Shown: positions 25,684 through 34,369 of the stretch, one piece after another
How the letters are laid out: each line of letters starts with the position of its first letter
How positions within the stretch are numbered: position 1 is the first letter of the stretch
DNA from: Ascidiaceihabitans sp039975415
GTDB lineage: Bacteria > Pseudomonadota > Alphaproteobacteria > Rhodobacterales > Rhodobacteraceae
DNA length: 64,000 nt
NCBI RefSeq assembly: GCF_039975415.1
Contig: NZ_JBDWHD010000004.1
Direction: 5' to 3' (one strand)
Translations under genes and position numbers: made by a program
The notes under the pieces: generated by a model
Databases searched by the model: none
Seen by the model: the letters and a program-made list of their open reading frames with translations, nothing else
What the model was told of the DNA's origin: nothing

Positions 25684-26346
25684 ATGACGGATCGCGTGGA
25701 AGAGATTGAAAATGAAGAACAAAGCCTGTTTGCAGCCCCTCCGATGGGGGAACAGGAACGTATGGTCGAAGCGATCTTGTTTGCGACAGCCGAACCTGTC
25801 ACGGCCAAGGAACTGGCAGCACGGATGCCGCATGGCTGTGATCCCGCGGAGGCACTGGTTCATTTGCGCAAACGCTATGACGGGCGTGGTGTGACGTTGA
25901 ACAAGGTGGGGGATGCCTGGGCGATGCGCACCGCCCCCGACCTTGGGTTTTTGATGCAAAAGGAAACGGTTGAAACCCGCAAGCTTAGTCGCGCGGCCAT
26001 CGAAACACTGGCCATCATTGCGTACCATCAGCCCGTGACCCGCGCCGAGATTGAGGAAATTCGTGGCGTTTCGGTCAGTCGGGGCACTGTGGACCAGCTG
26101 TTGGAAATGGAATGGATCCGCTTTGGCCGCCGCAAAATGACACCGGGGCGGCCTGTGACTTTTGTGGTCACCCAAGGGTTTTTGGATCACTTCGGCTTGG
26201 AAAACGCACGCGACTTGCCGGGTTTGAAAGAACTGCGATCTGCCGGATTGCTGGAAAATCGGCCACCGCCAGGGTCGATGCCGGGTCCGGGAGAAGTCGA
26301 AGAAGATGAAACCGATGAAGGGCAATCCGAACTTTTTGAGGATTAA
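25684..26346 (+). CDS. scpB: Segregation and condensation protein B
   Basis: Winged-helix subunit that bridges the ScpA kleisin in the condensin complex. The 220 residues show EAILFATAEPVTAKELA (about 20-36) and the signature ETLAIIAYHQPVTRAEIEEIRGVS (from about residue 103), plus TPGRPVTFVVT. The C-terminal tail is acidic (EVEEDETDEGQSELFED). I chose the ATG at 25684 over an upstream in-frame start that lies inside scpA. Confidence 0.95.
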   Translation: MTDRVEEIENEEQSLFAAPPMGEQERMVEAILFATAEPVTAKELAARMPHGCDPAEALVHLRKRYDGRGVTLNKVGDAWAMRTAPDLGFLMQKETVETRKLSRAAIETLAIIAYHQPVTRAEIEEIRGVSVSRGTVDQLLEMEWIRFGRRKMTPGRPVTFVVTQGFLDHFGLENARDLPGLKELRSAGLLENRPPPGSMPGPGEVEEDETDEGQSELFED

Positions 26347-26409
26347 CCTGAAAATCGCCGTATTTGATGCTATATTGGTGCCATACCTAAAACGAGGCAG
26401 TGCTCTGCA

Positions 26410-26658
26410 ATGAACCAGATATTGAACATGTTTATGCGTCTTGTGATGCGCAAAATGATGAGCAAAGGCATTGATGCAGGGTTCAAAGGGGCCAGCGGTA
26501 TGGCGCGGCGTCGCAAGCAGCAGCAGCAGCCAATGGGCGAGATCGACGATTATGGAAATCCCACAGGTCGGTCTGGCAGCACGCCCAAAGACACCTCTGA
26601 ACGCGACCGCATTAGGGCAGAGCGACGGGCCCGCCGCGCCGCACGTCAACAGGATTGA
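26410..26658 (+). CDS. Small basic protein, 82 residues
   Basis: An 82-residue protein with an N-terminal amphipathic or weakly hydrophobic helix (MNQILNMFMRLVMRKMM), a glutamine run (RKQQQQ at about 36-41), and a strongly basic C-terminus rich in Arg/Ala. It starts 63 bases after scpB in the same direction and ends seven bases from the convergent dCTP deaminase gene. Similar small proteins follow scpB in related genomes as far as I recall, but no function is known to me. Confidence 0.75.
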   Translation: MNQILNMFMRLVMRKMMSKGIDAGFKGASGMARRRKQQQQPMGEIDDYGNPTGRSGSTPKDTSERDRIRAERRARRAARQQD

Positions 26659-26664
26659 TACGCG

Positions 26665-27747
26665 TTAGGCTGTCGGCGTTTTGAAATGCTTGCTTAGCTT
26701 AAGACCCTGACCTTGATAGTTGGATTTCAGGTCCGCACCGTAAAGCTGCGTTGGGTCTTCGGCCATCTTTTCATAGACCAAACGGCCCACGACTTGACCA
26801 TGTTCCAGCACAAAAGGTGCCTCGTGGCAGCGCACTTCCAACACGCCGCGGGACCCTGCGCCACCGGCTGTCGCGTGGCCAAACCCGGGGTCAAAAAAGC
26901 CTGCGTAATGCACGCGGAATTCTCCGACCATGGCAAGGTAAGGGGCCATTTCAGCAGCATAGCTTGGCGGGATGCACACGGCCTCGCGGCTGACAAGAAT
27001 GTAGAACGCGCCGGGATCCAGAATGATATGCCCATCCGTGCTGTGCACATCTTCCCAATAGGCACGCGGATCGTAGTGGCCGATGCGGTCCAGATCTATC
27101 ACGCCTGTATGGGGTTTTGCGCGGTAGCCCACCAAGGACGTGCCGGGCAATTTTAGATCGACAGAAAACCCAAGCCCGTCATCAATCACAGCTGTACCAT
27201 TCACAAGCGGCGTGTCGTTGTGCAACGCGCTGAGGGCGGCATCGTCCAGCACAGCATGTCCGGTGCGAAAGCGGATTTGGTTCAGGCGCATGCCGGGCCG
27301 CACGAGAACGGAAAAAGACCGGGGGCAAATTTCTGCGTAAAGCGGGCCTGTGTAGCCGTCGGGAATACGGTCGAATTCTGTGCCGCCATCGGTAATTGTG
27401 CGCGTTAATAAATCCAGACGACCGGTTGAGCTTTTGGCGTTGGCCACAGCGCTCATACCCGCAGGCAGAGCAAGCCCTTCCATCAAAGGCACCACGTACA
27501 CGCAGCCCTTTTCCAACACCGCACCATCGGTCAAGTCGACCCGGTGCATTTCAAATTCCTGCAACCTGTCCGATACTTTTGCACCAGCACCCGACAAGAA
27601 GGAAGCACGCACGCGGTACGCCACAGTTCCCAGACGCAGATCAAGGCTTGCGGGTTGAATTTGTGGTACAGAGACAGCAGGGGACCCCGTGATCTGACCG
27701 GTTTCAATCATCTGGCTGATGTGTTGATTTGGGATGACGCCTGTCAC
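26665..27747 (-). CDS. dcd: dCTP deaminase, long alphaproteobacterial form
   Basis: Deaminates dCTP to dUTP for thymidylate synthesis. At 360 residues it is about twice the classical Dcd length and seems to hold two copies of the dUTPase-like fold: the first with QIQPASLDLRLGTVAYRVR (about 28-46) and KSSTGRLDLLTRT (about 106-118), the second with DLDRIGHYDPRAYWED (about 221-236), and GFFDPGFGHATAGG, the usual catalytic-region motif, at about 290-303. The long form is typical of alphaproteobacteria. It converges on the small basic protein gene. Confidence 0.88.
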   Translation of the reverse strand: MTGVIPNQHISQMIETGQITGSPAVSVPQIQPASLDLRLGTVAYRVRASFLSGAGAKVSDRLQEFEMHRVDLTDGAVLEKGCVYVVPLMEGLALPAGMSAVANAKSSTGRLDLLTRTITDGGTEFDRIPDGYTGPLYAEICPRSFSVLVRPGMRLNQIRFRTGHAVLDDAALSALHNDTPLVNGTAVIDDGLGFSVDLKLPGTSLVGYRAKPHTGVIDLDRIGHYDPRAYWEDVHSTDGHIILDPGAFYILVSREAVCIPPSYAAEMAPYLAMVGEFRVHYAGFFDPGFGHATAGGAGSRGVLEVRCHEAPFVLEHGQVVGRLVYEKMAEDPTQLYGADLKSNYQGQGLKLSKHFKTPTA

Positions 27748-27772
27748 AGGTTTTGCTTCCTATCTACGACAA

Positions 27773-27799
27773 ACGCCCGCAACCGAATGGCCGCGGGCG
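27773..27799 (-). terminator. Hairpin downstream of tRNA-Pro
   Basis: CGCCCGC (27773-27779) and GCGGGCG (27793-27799) form a 7-bp stem about 20 bases beyond the tRNA 3' end on the minus strand, followed by TTTGTC. The position and stem fit a terminator for the tRNA; the T-tract is short. Confidence 0.5.
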
Positions 27800-27818
27800 A
27801 TTTGAGCAAGTCGGTAAT

Positions 27819-27895
27819 TGGTCGGGCTAGCAGGACTCGAACCTGCGACCTTCCGTCCCCCAGACGGACGCGCTACCAGGCTGCGCCATAGCCCG
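27819..27895 (-). tRNA. tRNA-Pro (anticodon GGG)
   Basis: A 77-base cloverleaf read on the minus strand. The acceptor stem CGGGCTA pairs with TAGCCCG, the discriminator base is A, and the CCA end is encoded (27819-27821). The anticodon arm is TCCGT-CTGGGGG-ACGGA, giving anticodon GGG for the proline codon CCC. The T arm is GCAGG-TTCGAGT-CCTGC. C1 and A73 are typical of bacterial tRNA-Pro. Confidence 0.96.
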
Positions 27896-27953
27896 ACTTG
27901 TGGGGCTTCATACCCGATTTTGGGCGGCAAGCAAGAAAGAATTGCCACTTCGC

Positions 27954-29450
27954 TTACTCTTTATGTGCGGCGGTCATCCTGTCGCGCAATGCGGCCAGCT
28001 GCGACAGCAAAGCCGTGGCTTCGGGGGATGCGGATTTCGCTGTTGTCAGTGCCGTCAACACTGCGGGGTGCGCCGGAAATTCTGAATCGGGCGGCGTGTC
28101 CGGCACATCAATGATATTGGGCTTCAGCACCGGGGCCGGGGTTGGCGCAATGTCTTCTACGGGATCCGTCGTGACTGCATCGCTGGCGTCAACTGGAAGG
28201 TCAGCTTCTGGTTGTTCGTCAGCTTCTGTCTGGGCGTCAGGATTTGGCTGGGCTGCTTCGGGGGCCTGCATCTGCGTGCTTTGGGTTTCGTCCGCAACCG
28301 GGGGCGGAGACAATGGCGATGTGCGCCGGACAAACGCGGGCATCTGTGGCATGGGGTCTGAAACGGGCGTATCATCCGCTGTGTCTGGCGTCAGCTCAGG
28401 TTCAGAAGGGTCAGGTTCAGAAGGGGCAGGCTCAGACGGGTCAGGTGCAGATGGGGCAGACGCTTTGAACATCACCTCTGGTACATCTGGTTCCGACGCA
28501 ACTGGTTCGACCATTTCGGTATCTGCTTGCACCGTATCCGAAATGTCCGCCCCATCACCATCACCATCACCATCACCATCACCAACAACGTCAGCTTCAG
28601 GGGAGGAGGTCGCGGTTGGCTCTGCCGGTGTGGTCTGCATCTCGGGTGCAGGCACTGGCACGTCAGCGGTATCATCCGATCCGTTGTCCGCAGACGATGA
28701 TGTGTCAGCGATAACTTCGTCTGCTGCGTCGGACACAAGCGCGGTGTCTTCTGGGGGGGGATCGTCCTGCGTAGATTCGTCTTGTGGTGGTTCGTCTCGT
28801 GGTGGTTCGTCTTGCGCAGAGGCTTCGTCGTCCGGGACCACTTGGGATGGCTCAACCGTTTGTGGCTGCTGCGGTACAGGGGGCGGAGGAGGGGCCACAG
28901 GAGAAGTGGCTTGCGGTTGTTGGGATGCAGATGGCGCGGCCTCCGGCATCACGACGGCGTCTTGGGTGAAAGACGGGCGCGGCGCGTCTTCGGGTGCTTT
29001 GGGCTGAACATCTACCGGACTGGCAAACTTTGTAATTGTGACGTCCGTGTTCGGCTGTGCACCATTGTCGAAAAGGTCCAATGTGGACGTGTCATTTGCG
29101 TCTTGCATATTTTTTGGAGTTGTCTGACTTTGTCGTTTTAAGGGTACATCGGCAGGAATAGCGGCAGAGGCCTCATCCAAGCTGGAAGACATTGCAGACA
29201 CATGTGCGATGCCTTTTTCGCGCAACACCTTTTGCACACCTTTGATCGTCAGTCCGTCGTCGTGAAGCAGCTTTCTGATGCCGCCCAACAACAACATGTC
29301 AACAGGACGGTAATACCGGCGACCACCTGCGCGTTTGACAGGTTTCACTTGGGTGAATTTGCTTTCCCAGAACCGCAGAACATGGGTTTGGACCCCAAGC
29401 CAGTCTGCCACTTCGGAGATTGTGCGAAAGGCGTCGGCGGATTTACTCAT
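27954..29450 (-). CDS. MerR-type regulator with a long low-complexity tail
   Basis: A 498-residue protein. Residues 1-80 form a MerR-type winged helix (FRTISEVADWLGVQTHVLRFWE, then KRAGGRRYYRPVDMLLLGGI). Residues about 100-455 are an unusual Pro/Glu/Asp/Ala-rich disordered segment with several short tandem repeats, including a five-fold Gly-Asp run and PSEPDPSEP units. A short helical C-terminus (about 460-498) ends in LAALRDRMTAAHKE. There is no known effector site. It lies four bases downstream of ihfA in the rpmF-plsX-fabH-ihfA block, as in other Rhodobacterales. The ATG at 29450 begins the conserved MSKSADAFRTI. Confidence 0.85.
   Translation of the reverse strand: MSKSADAFRTISEVADWLGVQTHVLRFWESKFTQVKPVKRAGGRRYYRPVDMLLLGGIRKLLHDDGLTIKGVQKVLREKGIAHVSAMSSSLDEASAAIPADVPLKRQSQTTPKNMQDANDTSTLDLFDNGAQPNTDVTITKFASPVDVQPKAPEDAPRPSFTQDAVVMPEAAPSASQQPQATSPVAPPPPPVPQQPQTVEPSQVVPDDEASAQDEPPRDEPPQDESTQDDPPPEDTALVSDAADEVIADTSSSADNGSDDTADVPVPAPEMQTTPAEPTATSSPEADVVGDGDGDGDGDGADISDTVQADTEMVEPVASEPDVPEVMFKASAPSAPDPSEPAPSEPDPSEPELTPDTADDTPVSDPMPQMPAFVRRTSPLSPPPVADETQSTQMQAPEAAQPNPDAQTEADEQPEADLPVDASDAVTTDPVEDIAPTPAPVLKPNIIDVPDTPPDSEFPAHPAVLTALTTAKSASPEATALLSQLAALRDRMTAAHKE
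28554..28583 (+). repeat. Hexanucleotide microsatellite (ATCACC)5
   Basis: Five perfect tandem copies of ATCACC. On the minus strand they encode alternating Gly-Asp inside the disordered tail of the MerR-type protein. The six-base period keeps the frame whatever the copy number, so it could vary between strains without breaking the gene. Confidence 0.9.
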
Positions 29451-29454
29451 GTGA

Positions 29455-29757
29455 TCAGGACTTGTTGCCTGACGCCACACGGTCCTTCATCAAATGCGAG
29501 GGACGAAAGGTTAAAACGCGACGGGGATTGATTGGAACTTCTTCACCAGTTTTTGGGTTACGGCCCACGCGTGCGGATTTTTCACGCACAGAAAAGGTGC
29601 CAAAGGATGAAATTTTGACTTGCTGGCCTTTGACCAAAGCATCGGACATGTGGTCTAGCACGCTTTCCACCAATGTCGCACTTTCGTTGCGCGACAATCC
29701 AACCTCGCGAAATACCGCTTCGCTTAGGTCCATCCGTGTCAAAGTCTTTTCGGCCAT
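29455..29757 (-). CDS. ihfA: Integration host factor subunit alpha
   Basis: DNA-bending nucleoid protein that forms a heterodimer with IhfB. The 100 residues match the family. The DNA-binding arm is seen as GRNPKTGEEVPINPRRVLTF (about 67-86), with the conserved proline in the intercalating tip, and KISSFGTFSVREKSAR precedes it. It lies between fabH and the MerR-type gene on the same strand. Confidence 0.96.
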   Translation of the reverse strand: MAEKTLTRMDLSEAVFREVGLSRNESATLVESVLDHMSDALVKGQQVKISSFGTFSVREKSARVGRNPKTGEEVPINPRRVLTFRPSHLMKDRVASGNKS

Positions 29758-29865
29758 TACTCATCCCCTTATTCTGAGCAACCATAGGGTGCTGTGAATT
29801 TACGAGTCAATATCAATGACTTGTGCTGCGTTGTTTCTGCAGGTTTTTTGCGCAAAAAGAGCGGC

Positions 29866-30837
29866 TTACCAACGTAGAACCACCGCACCCCACGCCAAAC
29901 CGCCGCCGATTGCTTCGGTCACGATCAAATCACCGTCTTTGATTTGTCCGCGATCACGTCCCACGGACAAAGCCAGAGGAATCGATGCAGCCGACGTGTT
30001 GCCATGATCCTGAACCGTCACCACAACGTTTTCCATCGGCACACCCATCTTCTTGGCGGTGCCTTGGATGATGCGAATGTTGGCTTGGTGGGGCACGACC
30101 CAATCGATGTCGTCCGCGGTTACATTGGCGTCCGCCATAGCGGTGTTGGCGGTTCCAGCCAGTTTTTCGACGGCATGGCGGAACACCTGATTTCCCTGCA
30201 TCCGCAAGTATCCGGTGGTCCCTGTGCTGACGCCGCCGTCCACATAAAGCAAATCGCGGTGCGTGCCGTCCGAATTCAGGTCGGTGGCCAAAATCCCGCG
30301 GTCGTCTTTCGTGCCGCTGCCATCCGTGGCTTCCAGCACCAATGCGCCGGCCCCGTCGCCAAACAACACGCAAGTGCCACGGTCTGTCCAGTCCATGATG
30401 CGACTGAAGGTTTCGGCACCAATCACCAACACGCGTTTGGCCTGACCGGACAACACCAAAGCGTTGGCATTGGACAGCGCAAAGATGAAACCGGCACACA
30501 CGGCCTGAATATCAAACGCAAAGCCCTTTTTCATACCCAGATTGGCCTGAACCATGGTCGCGGCTGACGGAAACGTCAGGTCGGCTGTCGACGTGGCAAG
30601 TACGATGGCATCCACGTCATCAGCTGTCAGACCGGCATCTGCCAAGGCTGCTTTGGCCGCTTCTGTGGCCATCATTGATGTGGTTTCACCGTGGCCTGCA
30701 AAGTGCCGCCGTTCGATACCGGATCGCGACACGATCCATTCGTCGGTGGTGTCCAGGGTCTTTTCAAACTCTGCGTTTGGTACAACGCGCTGGGGTAAAT
30801 AGTGGCCAACGCCTTTGACTGTTGCGCGAAGTGTCAT
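29866..30837 (-). CDS. fabH: 3-oxoacyl-ACP synthase III
   Basis: Condenses acetyl-CoA with malonyl-ACP to start fatty acid synthesis. The 323 residues hold the Cys-His-Asn triad: AVCAGFIFAL (about 112, nucleophile), VVPHQANIRI (about 246-255) and DHGNTSAAS (about 278-286). Its ATG overlaps the plsX stop (ATGA at 30834-30837), the usual plsX-fabH coupling. Confidence 0.97.
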   Translation of the reverse strand: MTLRATVKGVGHYLPQRVVPNAEFEKTLDTTDEWIVSRSGIERRHFAGHGETTSMMATEAAKAALADAGLTADDVDAIVLATSTADLTFPSAATMVQANLGMKKGFAFDIQAVCAGFIFALSNANALVLSGQAKRVLVIGAETFSRIMDWTDRGTCVLFGDGAGALVLEATDGSGTKDDRGILATDLNSDGTHRDLLYVDGGVSTGTTGYLRMQGNQVFRHAVEKLAGTANTAMADANVTADDIDWVVPHQANIRIIQGTAKKMGVPMENVVVTVQDHGNTSAASIPLALSVGRDRGQIKDGDLIVTEAIGGGLAWGAVVLRW

Positions 30838-31937
30838 GCCTGCGTGTGTCCTGTGTCTTCTGTCGTTTTGTCTTCGGTTGGCAAAACGGCGGCGACTCGG
30901 GCCGCCAGTTTATCGTTGAACCCATTCTGCGCCAATTGTGCCGCAAGGGAAATAGCCGCTGATACGCCGGTAGCATCTGCTGACCCGTGCGACTTCACGA
31001 CTGTGCCATTTAACCCCAAAAACACCCCGCCATTGACGCGGCGTGGATCAATGCGCCGTTTCAGTCGCTGCAATGACGTAAATGCAAGCAATGAGGCAAG
31101 CCGCGACAAAGGGGTGTACTTGAATGCTTCTTTCAGCAAATCACCGATCAAACCCGCAGTGCCTTCACCTGTTTTGATGGCCACATTGCCCGTGAACCCG
31201 TCTGTGACGATCACATCTGCCACATCTCCCGGAATGTCACTGCCTTCGACAAAGCCCACAAAATCGAATTCGGCTTGGGCTTCGTTGGCTTTGATCAAAT
31301 CAAAGGCATCGTGCAATTCGGCGCGGCCTTTGTGTTCTTCGGTTCCGACGTTCAGCAATCCGACACGCGGGCGGGGCAGGTCCATACCATTGCGGGCATA
31401 AGACGCGCCCATCAATGCGTAACGCAACAGATCATCAGCATCGGCGCGAATGTCGGCGCCCACATCCAGCATCACATTGAAACCTTGCGGATTGCGTGAG
31501 GGCCATAGAACGGCGATGGCTGGGCGGTTGACACCCGGCAATTTACGCAACCGGATCATGGACAGCGCCATCAGCGCGCCTGTGTTGCCGCAGCTGACGG
31601 CCACATCGGCTTCGCGGGCACGCACCGTTTCGACGGTAGAATACATCGACGTGCCTTTGCCGTGGCGCACGACATGGCTGGGTTTGTCTTCCATCGTCAC
31701 GACGGAATCAGCCGCACGTACGGTGCAACGGCCCCGCAACGGTTTACGTTTTGCGATCAATGCGTCCAGCTCGGCCTGGGGGCCGTGCAAGATCAGATCA
31801 ATGTTGGGATTTCGTTTGACGAAGATAGCGCAGCCGGCAACCACTGTTGCCGGGCCGCTGTCTCCGCCCATGGCATCCACTGCGATCACAAGCCGCTGGC
31901 GCGTGGTGTCCGTCTTATCGGGTCGCGCCAGTGTCAT
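30834..31937 (-). CDS. plsX: Phosphate acyltransferase PlsX
   Basis: Makes acyl-phosphate from acyl-ACP, feeding phospholipid synthesis via PlsY. The 367 residues show IAVDAMGGDSGPATVV (about 18-33), SCGNTGALMALSMIRLRKL (about 111-129) and IVTDGFTGNVAIKTGEG (about 234-250). It sits between rpmF and fabH, a conserved order. A stretch of about 15 non-family residues at the start means that a later start is possible. Confidence 0.96.
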   Translation of the reverse strand: MTLARPDKTDTTRQRLVIAVDAMGGDSGPATVVAGCAIFVKRNPNIDLILHGPQAELDALIAKRKPLRGRCTVRAADSVVTMEDKPSHVVRHGKGTSMYSTVETVRAREADVAVSCGNTGALMALSMIRLRKLPGVNRPAIAVLWPSRNPQGFNVMLDVGADIRADADDLLRYALMGASYARNGMDLPRPRVGLLNVGTEEHKGRAELHDAFDLIKANEAQAEFDFVGFVEGSDIPGDVADVIVTDGFTGNVAIKTGEGTAGLIGDLLKEAFKYTPLSRLASLLAFTSLQRLKRRIDPRRVNGGVFLGLNGTVVKSHGSADATGVSAAISLAAQLAQNGFNDKLAARVAAVLPTEDKTTEDTGHTQA

Positions 31938-31981
31938 AGGTGTGCCTGTTTGCCGGGATGCCTTAAGGCGGCCAAAGGAGC

Positions 31982-32188
31982 TTAGGCCGCGTCGTCTTCC
32001 AGATCAACTTCTTCAGTCATCGCAACAATTTCATTGTTGTCGTAGTGACCGCAAGACGCGCAAATGTGGTGTGGGCGTTTCAGCTCACCGCAGTTGTCGC
32101 ATTCGTTTGGGTTTGCAGCCACCAGAGAATCATGCGCGCGGCGGTTGTTGCGGCGTGAATTGGAGACTTTGTTCTGTTGAACAGCCAT
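31982..32188 (-). CDS. rpmF: 50S ribosomal protein L32
   Basis: The 68 residues start with AVQQNKVSNSRRNNRRAHD and contain the zinc-ribbon pair CDNCGELKRPHHICASCGHY (about 30-49), followed by an acidic tail. All four cysteines are present, so this is the zinc-binding form. It precedes plsX by 44 bases. Confidence 0.97.
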   Translation of the reverse strand: MAVQQNKVSNSRRNNRRAHDSLVAANPNECDNCGELKRPHHICASCGHYDNNEIVAMTEEVDLEDDAA

Positions 32189-32364
32189 AGGAAGGGCCTT
32201 TGTGTTTGAGGGCGGCGTTCATGTTGCCGCCAAGGTTACAGCGTATCGGTTCTTTGAGCTTTTGGAGCGTTTAGGGTGCAAGGCCCCGCATGTCCAACGC
32301 TAAATGCAATGAGGGCGGCAAAATACTGCGAATTCGTGTTTAAGCAAGCAGATATTTTGACCTG

Positions 32365-32916
32365 TCAGTCGGGTTTGTCTTCCATCTTGTCCTTTAGGGC
32401 TGCCAGCCCGGCAAAGGGGCGTGCGTCTGCGTCCGTCATCGCCGCTTCACCCGGTTTGGTAAAGACTGTGTTGAACAGGGCCGCATCTGGCGCACGGGGG
32501 TAATCGGGGACCGCAAGGCTTAGGGCTTCAATCATGACGTCTGCGGGATCGATAAACGCGCCCAGCAACTCGATGCCATCGTCGTCAGGCATTTCGACTT
32601 CTTCTTCGTTCACTTCGGGAATCGATTTTAGAAACATCCGTTCCACCGGCGTATCAATGCGTGTGGTCACAGGGTCCAAAGTCACGGTGCAGGGCTGCAC
32701 GACGGTCGCCCCGAGGGTGCCTTTCAATTGCCAGTCAACTTTGCCGACGGCGCGGATGGAACCAAAGAATCGCAGTTTGCGCAGGCTTGTCAGATCAAGC
32801 TGCGCGGCAATTTCGGACATTGCATCAGCGTTGGGCCGTAAATCAAACGGTTTTGGCGCACGTTGCGGCAGGTCAGCGACGCGATATGCGGTGGGTGAAG
32901 CGATCTGTGAACACAT
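32365..32916 (-). CDS. yceD: YceD family (DUF177) protein, 23S rRNA accumulation protein
   Basis: A 183-residue DUF177 protein. The family's gene lies before rpmF in most bacteria and is linked to 23S rRNA accumulation. Seen here are RFFGSIRAVGKVDWQLKG (about 49-66), the single conserved VQPCTVTLDPV (about 73-83), and IDPADVMIEALSLAVPDYPRAP (near residue 122), which are standard for this family. It is 176 bases upstream of rpmF on the same strand and divergent from bamE. Confidence 0.9.
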   Translation of the reverse strand: MCSQIASPTAYRVADLPQRAPKPFDLRPNADAMSEIAAQLDLTSLRKLRFFGSIRAVGKVDWQLKGTLGATVVQPCTVTLDPVTTRIDTPVERMFLKSIPEVNEEEVEMPDDDGIELLGAFIDPADVMIEALSLAVPDYPRAPDAALFNTVFTKPGEAAMTDADARPFAGLAALKDKMEDKPD

Positions 32917-33003
32917 GTTATTGCTTTCATTTCTTGAAACGGGGCCGTTCCTTTGTTAGGCGAGATAAAAGCCAAGTGGGTTTAGGGCAAGAGGGCAGAG
33001 TAA

Positions 33004-33462
33004 ATGACACGCAGCAATTTGAACCGCACGGTTGTGCGCTCGTGCGCAATTCTGGCCTTGGGCTTTAGCTTAACTGCATGTGCAGCGACCTTTCGCAACC
33101 ACGGCTATATCCCACCGCAAGAAGATCTTGATCTGTTGGCTGTGGGCATCGACACCCGTGCGTCCGTTGAGGAATCAGTGGGATCCCCATCCGCGGGGGG
33201 CGTGTTGGAAGGCGGCGACTACTTCTATGTCTTTTCGCGGGTACGCACCTTTGGGTTCAAAAAGCCCACGGTTGTGGAACGTCAGGTGCTGGCGATCAGC
33301 TTTGACGAAGCGGGCGTTGTGAAAAACATTGAACGCTTCGGGTTGGAAGATGGTCGTGTCGTGCCTTTGGCGCGCCGTGTGACCAGCTCTGGTGTGACCA
33401 ACAAGACGTTCTTGCGTCAGTTGCTTGGCAACTTGGGCCGCTTTTCACCCGGGGCGTTGTAA
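33004..33462 (+). CDS. bamE: Outer-membrane assembly lipoprotein BamE
   Basis: Small lipoprotein of the BAM complex that folds outer-membrane beta-barrels. The 152 residues begin with a lipoprotein signal (lipobox LTAC, cysteine near residue 26). The SmpA/OmlA fold follows, with NHGYIPPQEDLDLLAVGIDTR (first part near 31) and later LAISFDEAGVVKNIERFG. It is divergent from yceD, an arrangement typical of this order. Confidence 0.9.
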   Translation: MTRSNLNRTVVRSCAILALGFSLTACAATFRNHGYIPPQEDLDLLAVGIDTRASVEESVGSPSAGGVLEGGDYFYVFSRVRTFGFKKPTVVERQVLAISFDEAGVVKNIERFGLEDGRVVPLARRVTSSGVTNKTFLRQLLGNLGRFSPGAL

Positions 33463-33490
33463 GCCGCGCCCATCTGAGTGTTCTGATCCA

Positions 33491-34210
33491 ATGAAGCCGT
33501 TGTACAAAGGGCGATACGTCGCAGCATTGGCCTCATCCCAACAAGATTTGAACGAAGCCTTTGATCTTCGTGCGCGCTGTTTTGGTGTCAAACATCCGGA
33601 TGTGGACCGTTTTGATGCGGGATGCGCCCATATCCTTGTGCGGCGTGATGATGTGCTTGTGTGCTGCGCGCGCATGATGCCGTTGCGTGGTGGCGATATC
33701 CTGCACAGCTATACGGCGCAGTTCTATGATCTGGGCGCTTTGGCAAAATATCCCGACAAAACGATGGAACTGGGCCGTTTTTGCATTGATCCGACACTTT
33801 TTGACCCAAACATTTTGCGCATTGTTTGGGGGGCCATCACCTCCTATGTCGATGAGAACAAGGTAAAAATGTTGTTTGGGTGTTCTTCTTTTGCAGGGAT
33901 CCAACCCGCGCCTTACGGCGATGCCTTTGCGTTGCTAAAATCCCGCTACCTTGGGCCGGACCAGTGGCTGCCAAAAGCAAAGGCCGCCCATCGGTGCGCA
34001 TTTCCTGATACATCGGTGCAAACCATCAACCGCAGCGCTGCGCTGAAACAGATGCCGCCGTTGTTGCGGACCTATCTGGTGATGGGGGGGTGGGTGTCGG
34101 ATCATGCCGTTGTGGATCATGACATGAACACGCTGCATGTCTTTACAGGTGTGGATGTGGCGGCAATCCCCGCGTCGCGCAAACGGGCTTTGCGGGCCGT
34201 TGCGGGCTGA
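33491..34210 (+). CDS. olsB: OlsB-type L-ornithine N-acyltransferase
   Basis: Transfers a 3-hydroxyacyl chain from ACP to the amino group of ornithine, the first step to phosphate-free ornithine lipids. The 239 residues show the OlsB core: FDLRARCFG (about 20-28), MELGRFCIDP (about 93-102), and VKMLFGCSSFAG (about 125-136). OlsA, the second acyltransferase, is not adjacent. The ATG at 33491 lies 28 bases after bamE. Other GNAT families are possible but the ELGRFCID and FGCSSF segments are specific. Confidence 0.85.
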   Translation: MKPLYKGRYVAALASSQQDLNEAFDLRARCFGVKHPDVDRFDAGCAHILVRRDDVLVCCARMMPLRGGDILHSYTAQFYDLGALAKYPDKTMELGRFCIDPTLFDPNILRIVWGAITSYVDENKVKMLFGCSSFAGIQPAPYGDAFALLKSRYLGPDQWLPKAKAAHRCAFPDTSVQTINRSAALKQMPPLLRTYLVMGGWVSDHAVVDHDMNTLHVFTGVDVAAIPASRKRALRAVAG

Positions 34211-34275
34211 GACGTGACGCGCGTATATTTTTCGCCCCCGTGTTCGCCCCGTGTAGGGCCCGTGTAGGGCCCCAC

Positions 34276-34327
34276 TTATTTTGCGCTTCGCGCAAGGCTT
34301 GATGTTTATTTTGTGCTCCGCGCAAGG
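34276..34327 (+). repeat. Pair of 22-bp hairpin-forming direct repeats
   Basis: TTATTTTGCGCTTCGCGCAA plus GG (34276-34297) is repeated as TTATTTTGTGCTCCGCGCAA plus GG (34306-34327), with 20 of 22 bases identical and a period of 30. Each copy can fold as a small hairpin (TTGCGC-TTC-GCGCAA). Just upstream is a tandem GTGTAGGGCCC duplication (34251-34271). They lie between olsB and the ABC-F gene, which run the same way, so they may serve as a terminator or a small repeat family. Confidence 0.75.
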
Positions 34328-34369
34328 GTAGGCGTTGACCCTATGGCCTGCGCAGTCTAGCTGGCAGGC

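Noticed and set aside
28554..28583. Plus-strand ATCACC run read as a polyhistidine-like or CRISPR-like repeat
   Set aside because: Five units with no spacers cannot be a CRISPR array, and the coding strand reads Gly-Asp in the MerR-type tail.
27898..29007. A 369-codon serine/glycine-rich plus-strand frame opposite the MerR-type gene
   Set aside because: It looks like a Ser/Gly adhesin, but it is simply the complement of the Pro/Glu/Asp-rich tail, has no ribosome site and starts inside the tRNA-Pro flank.
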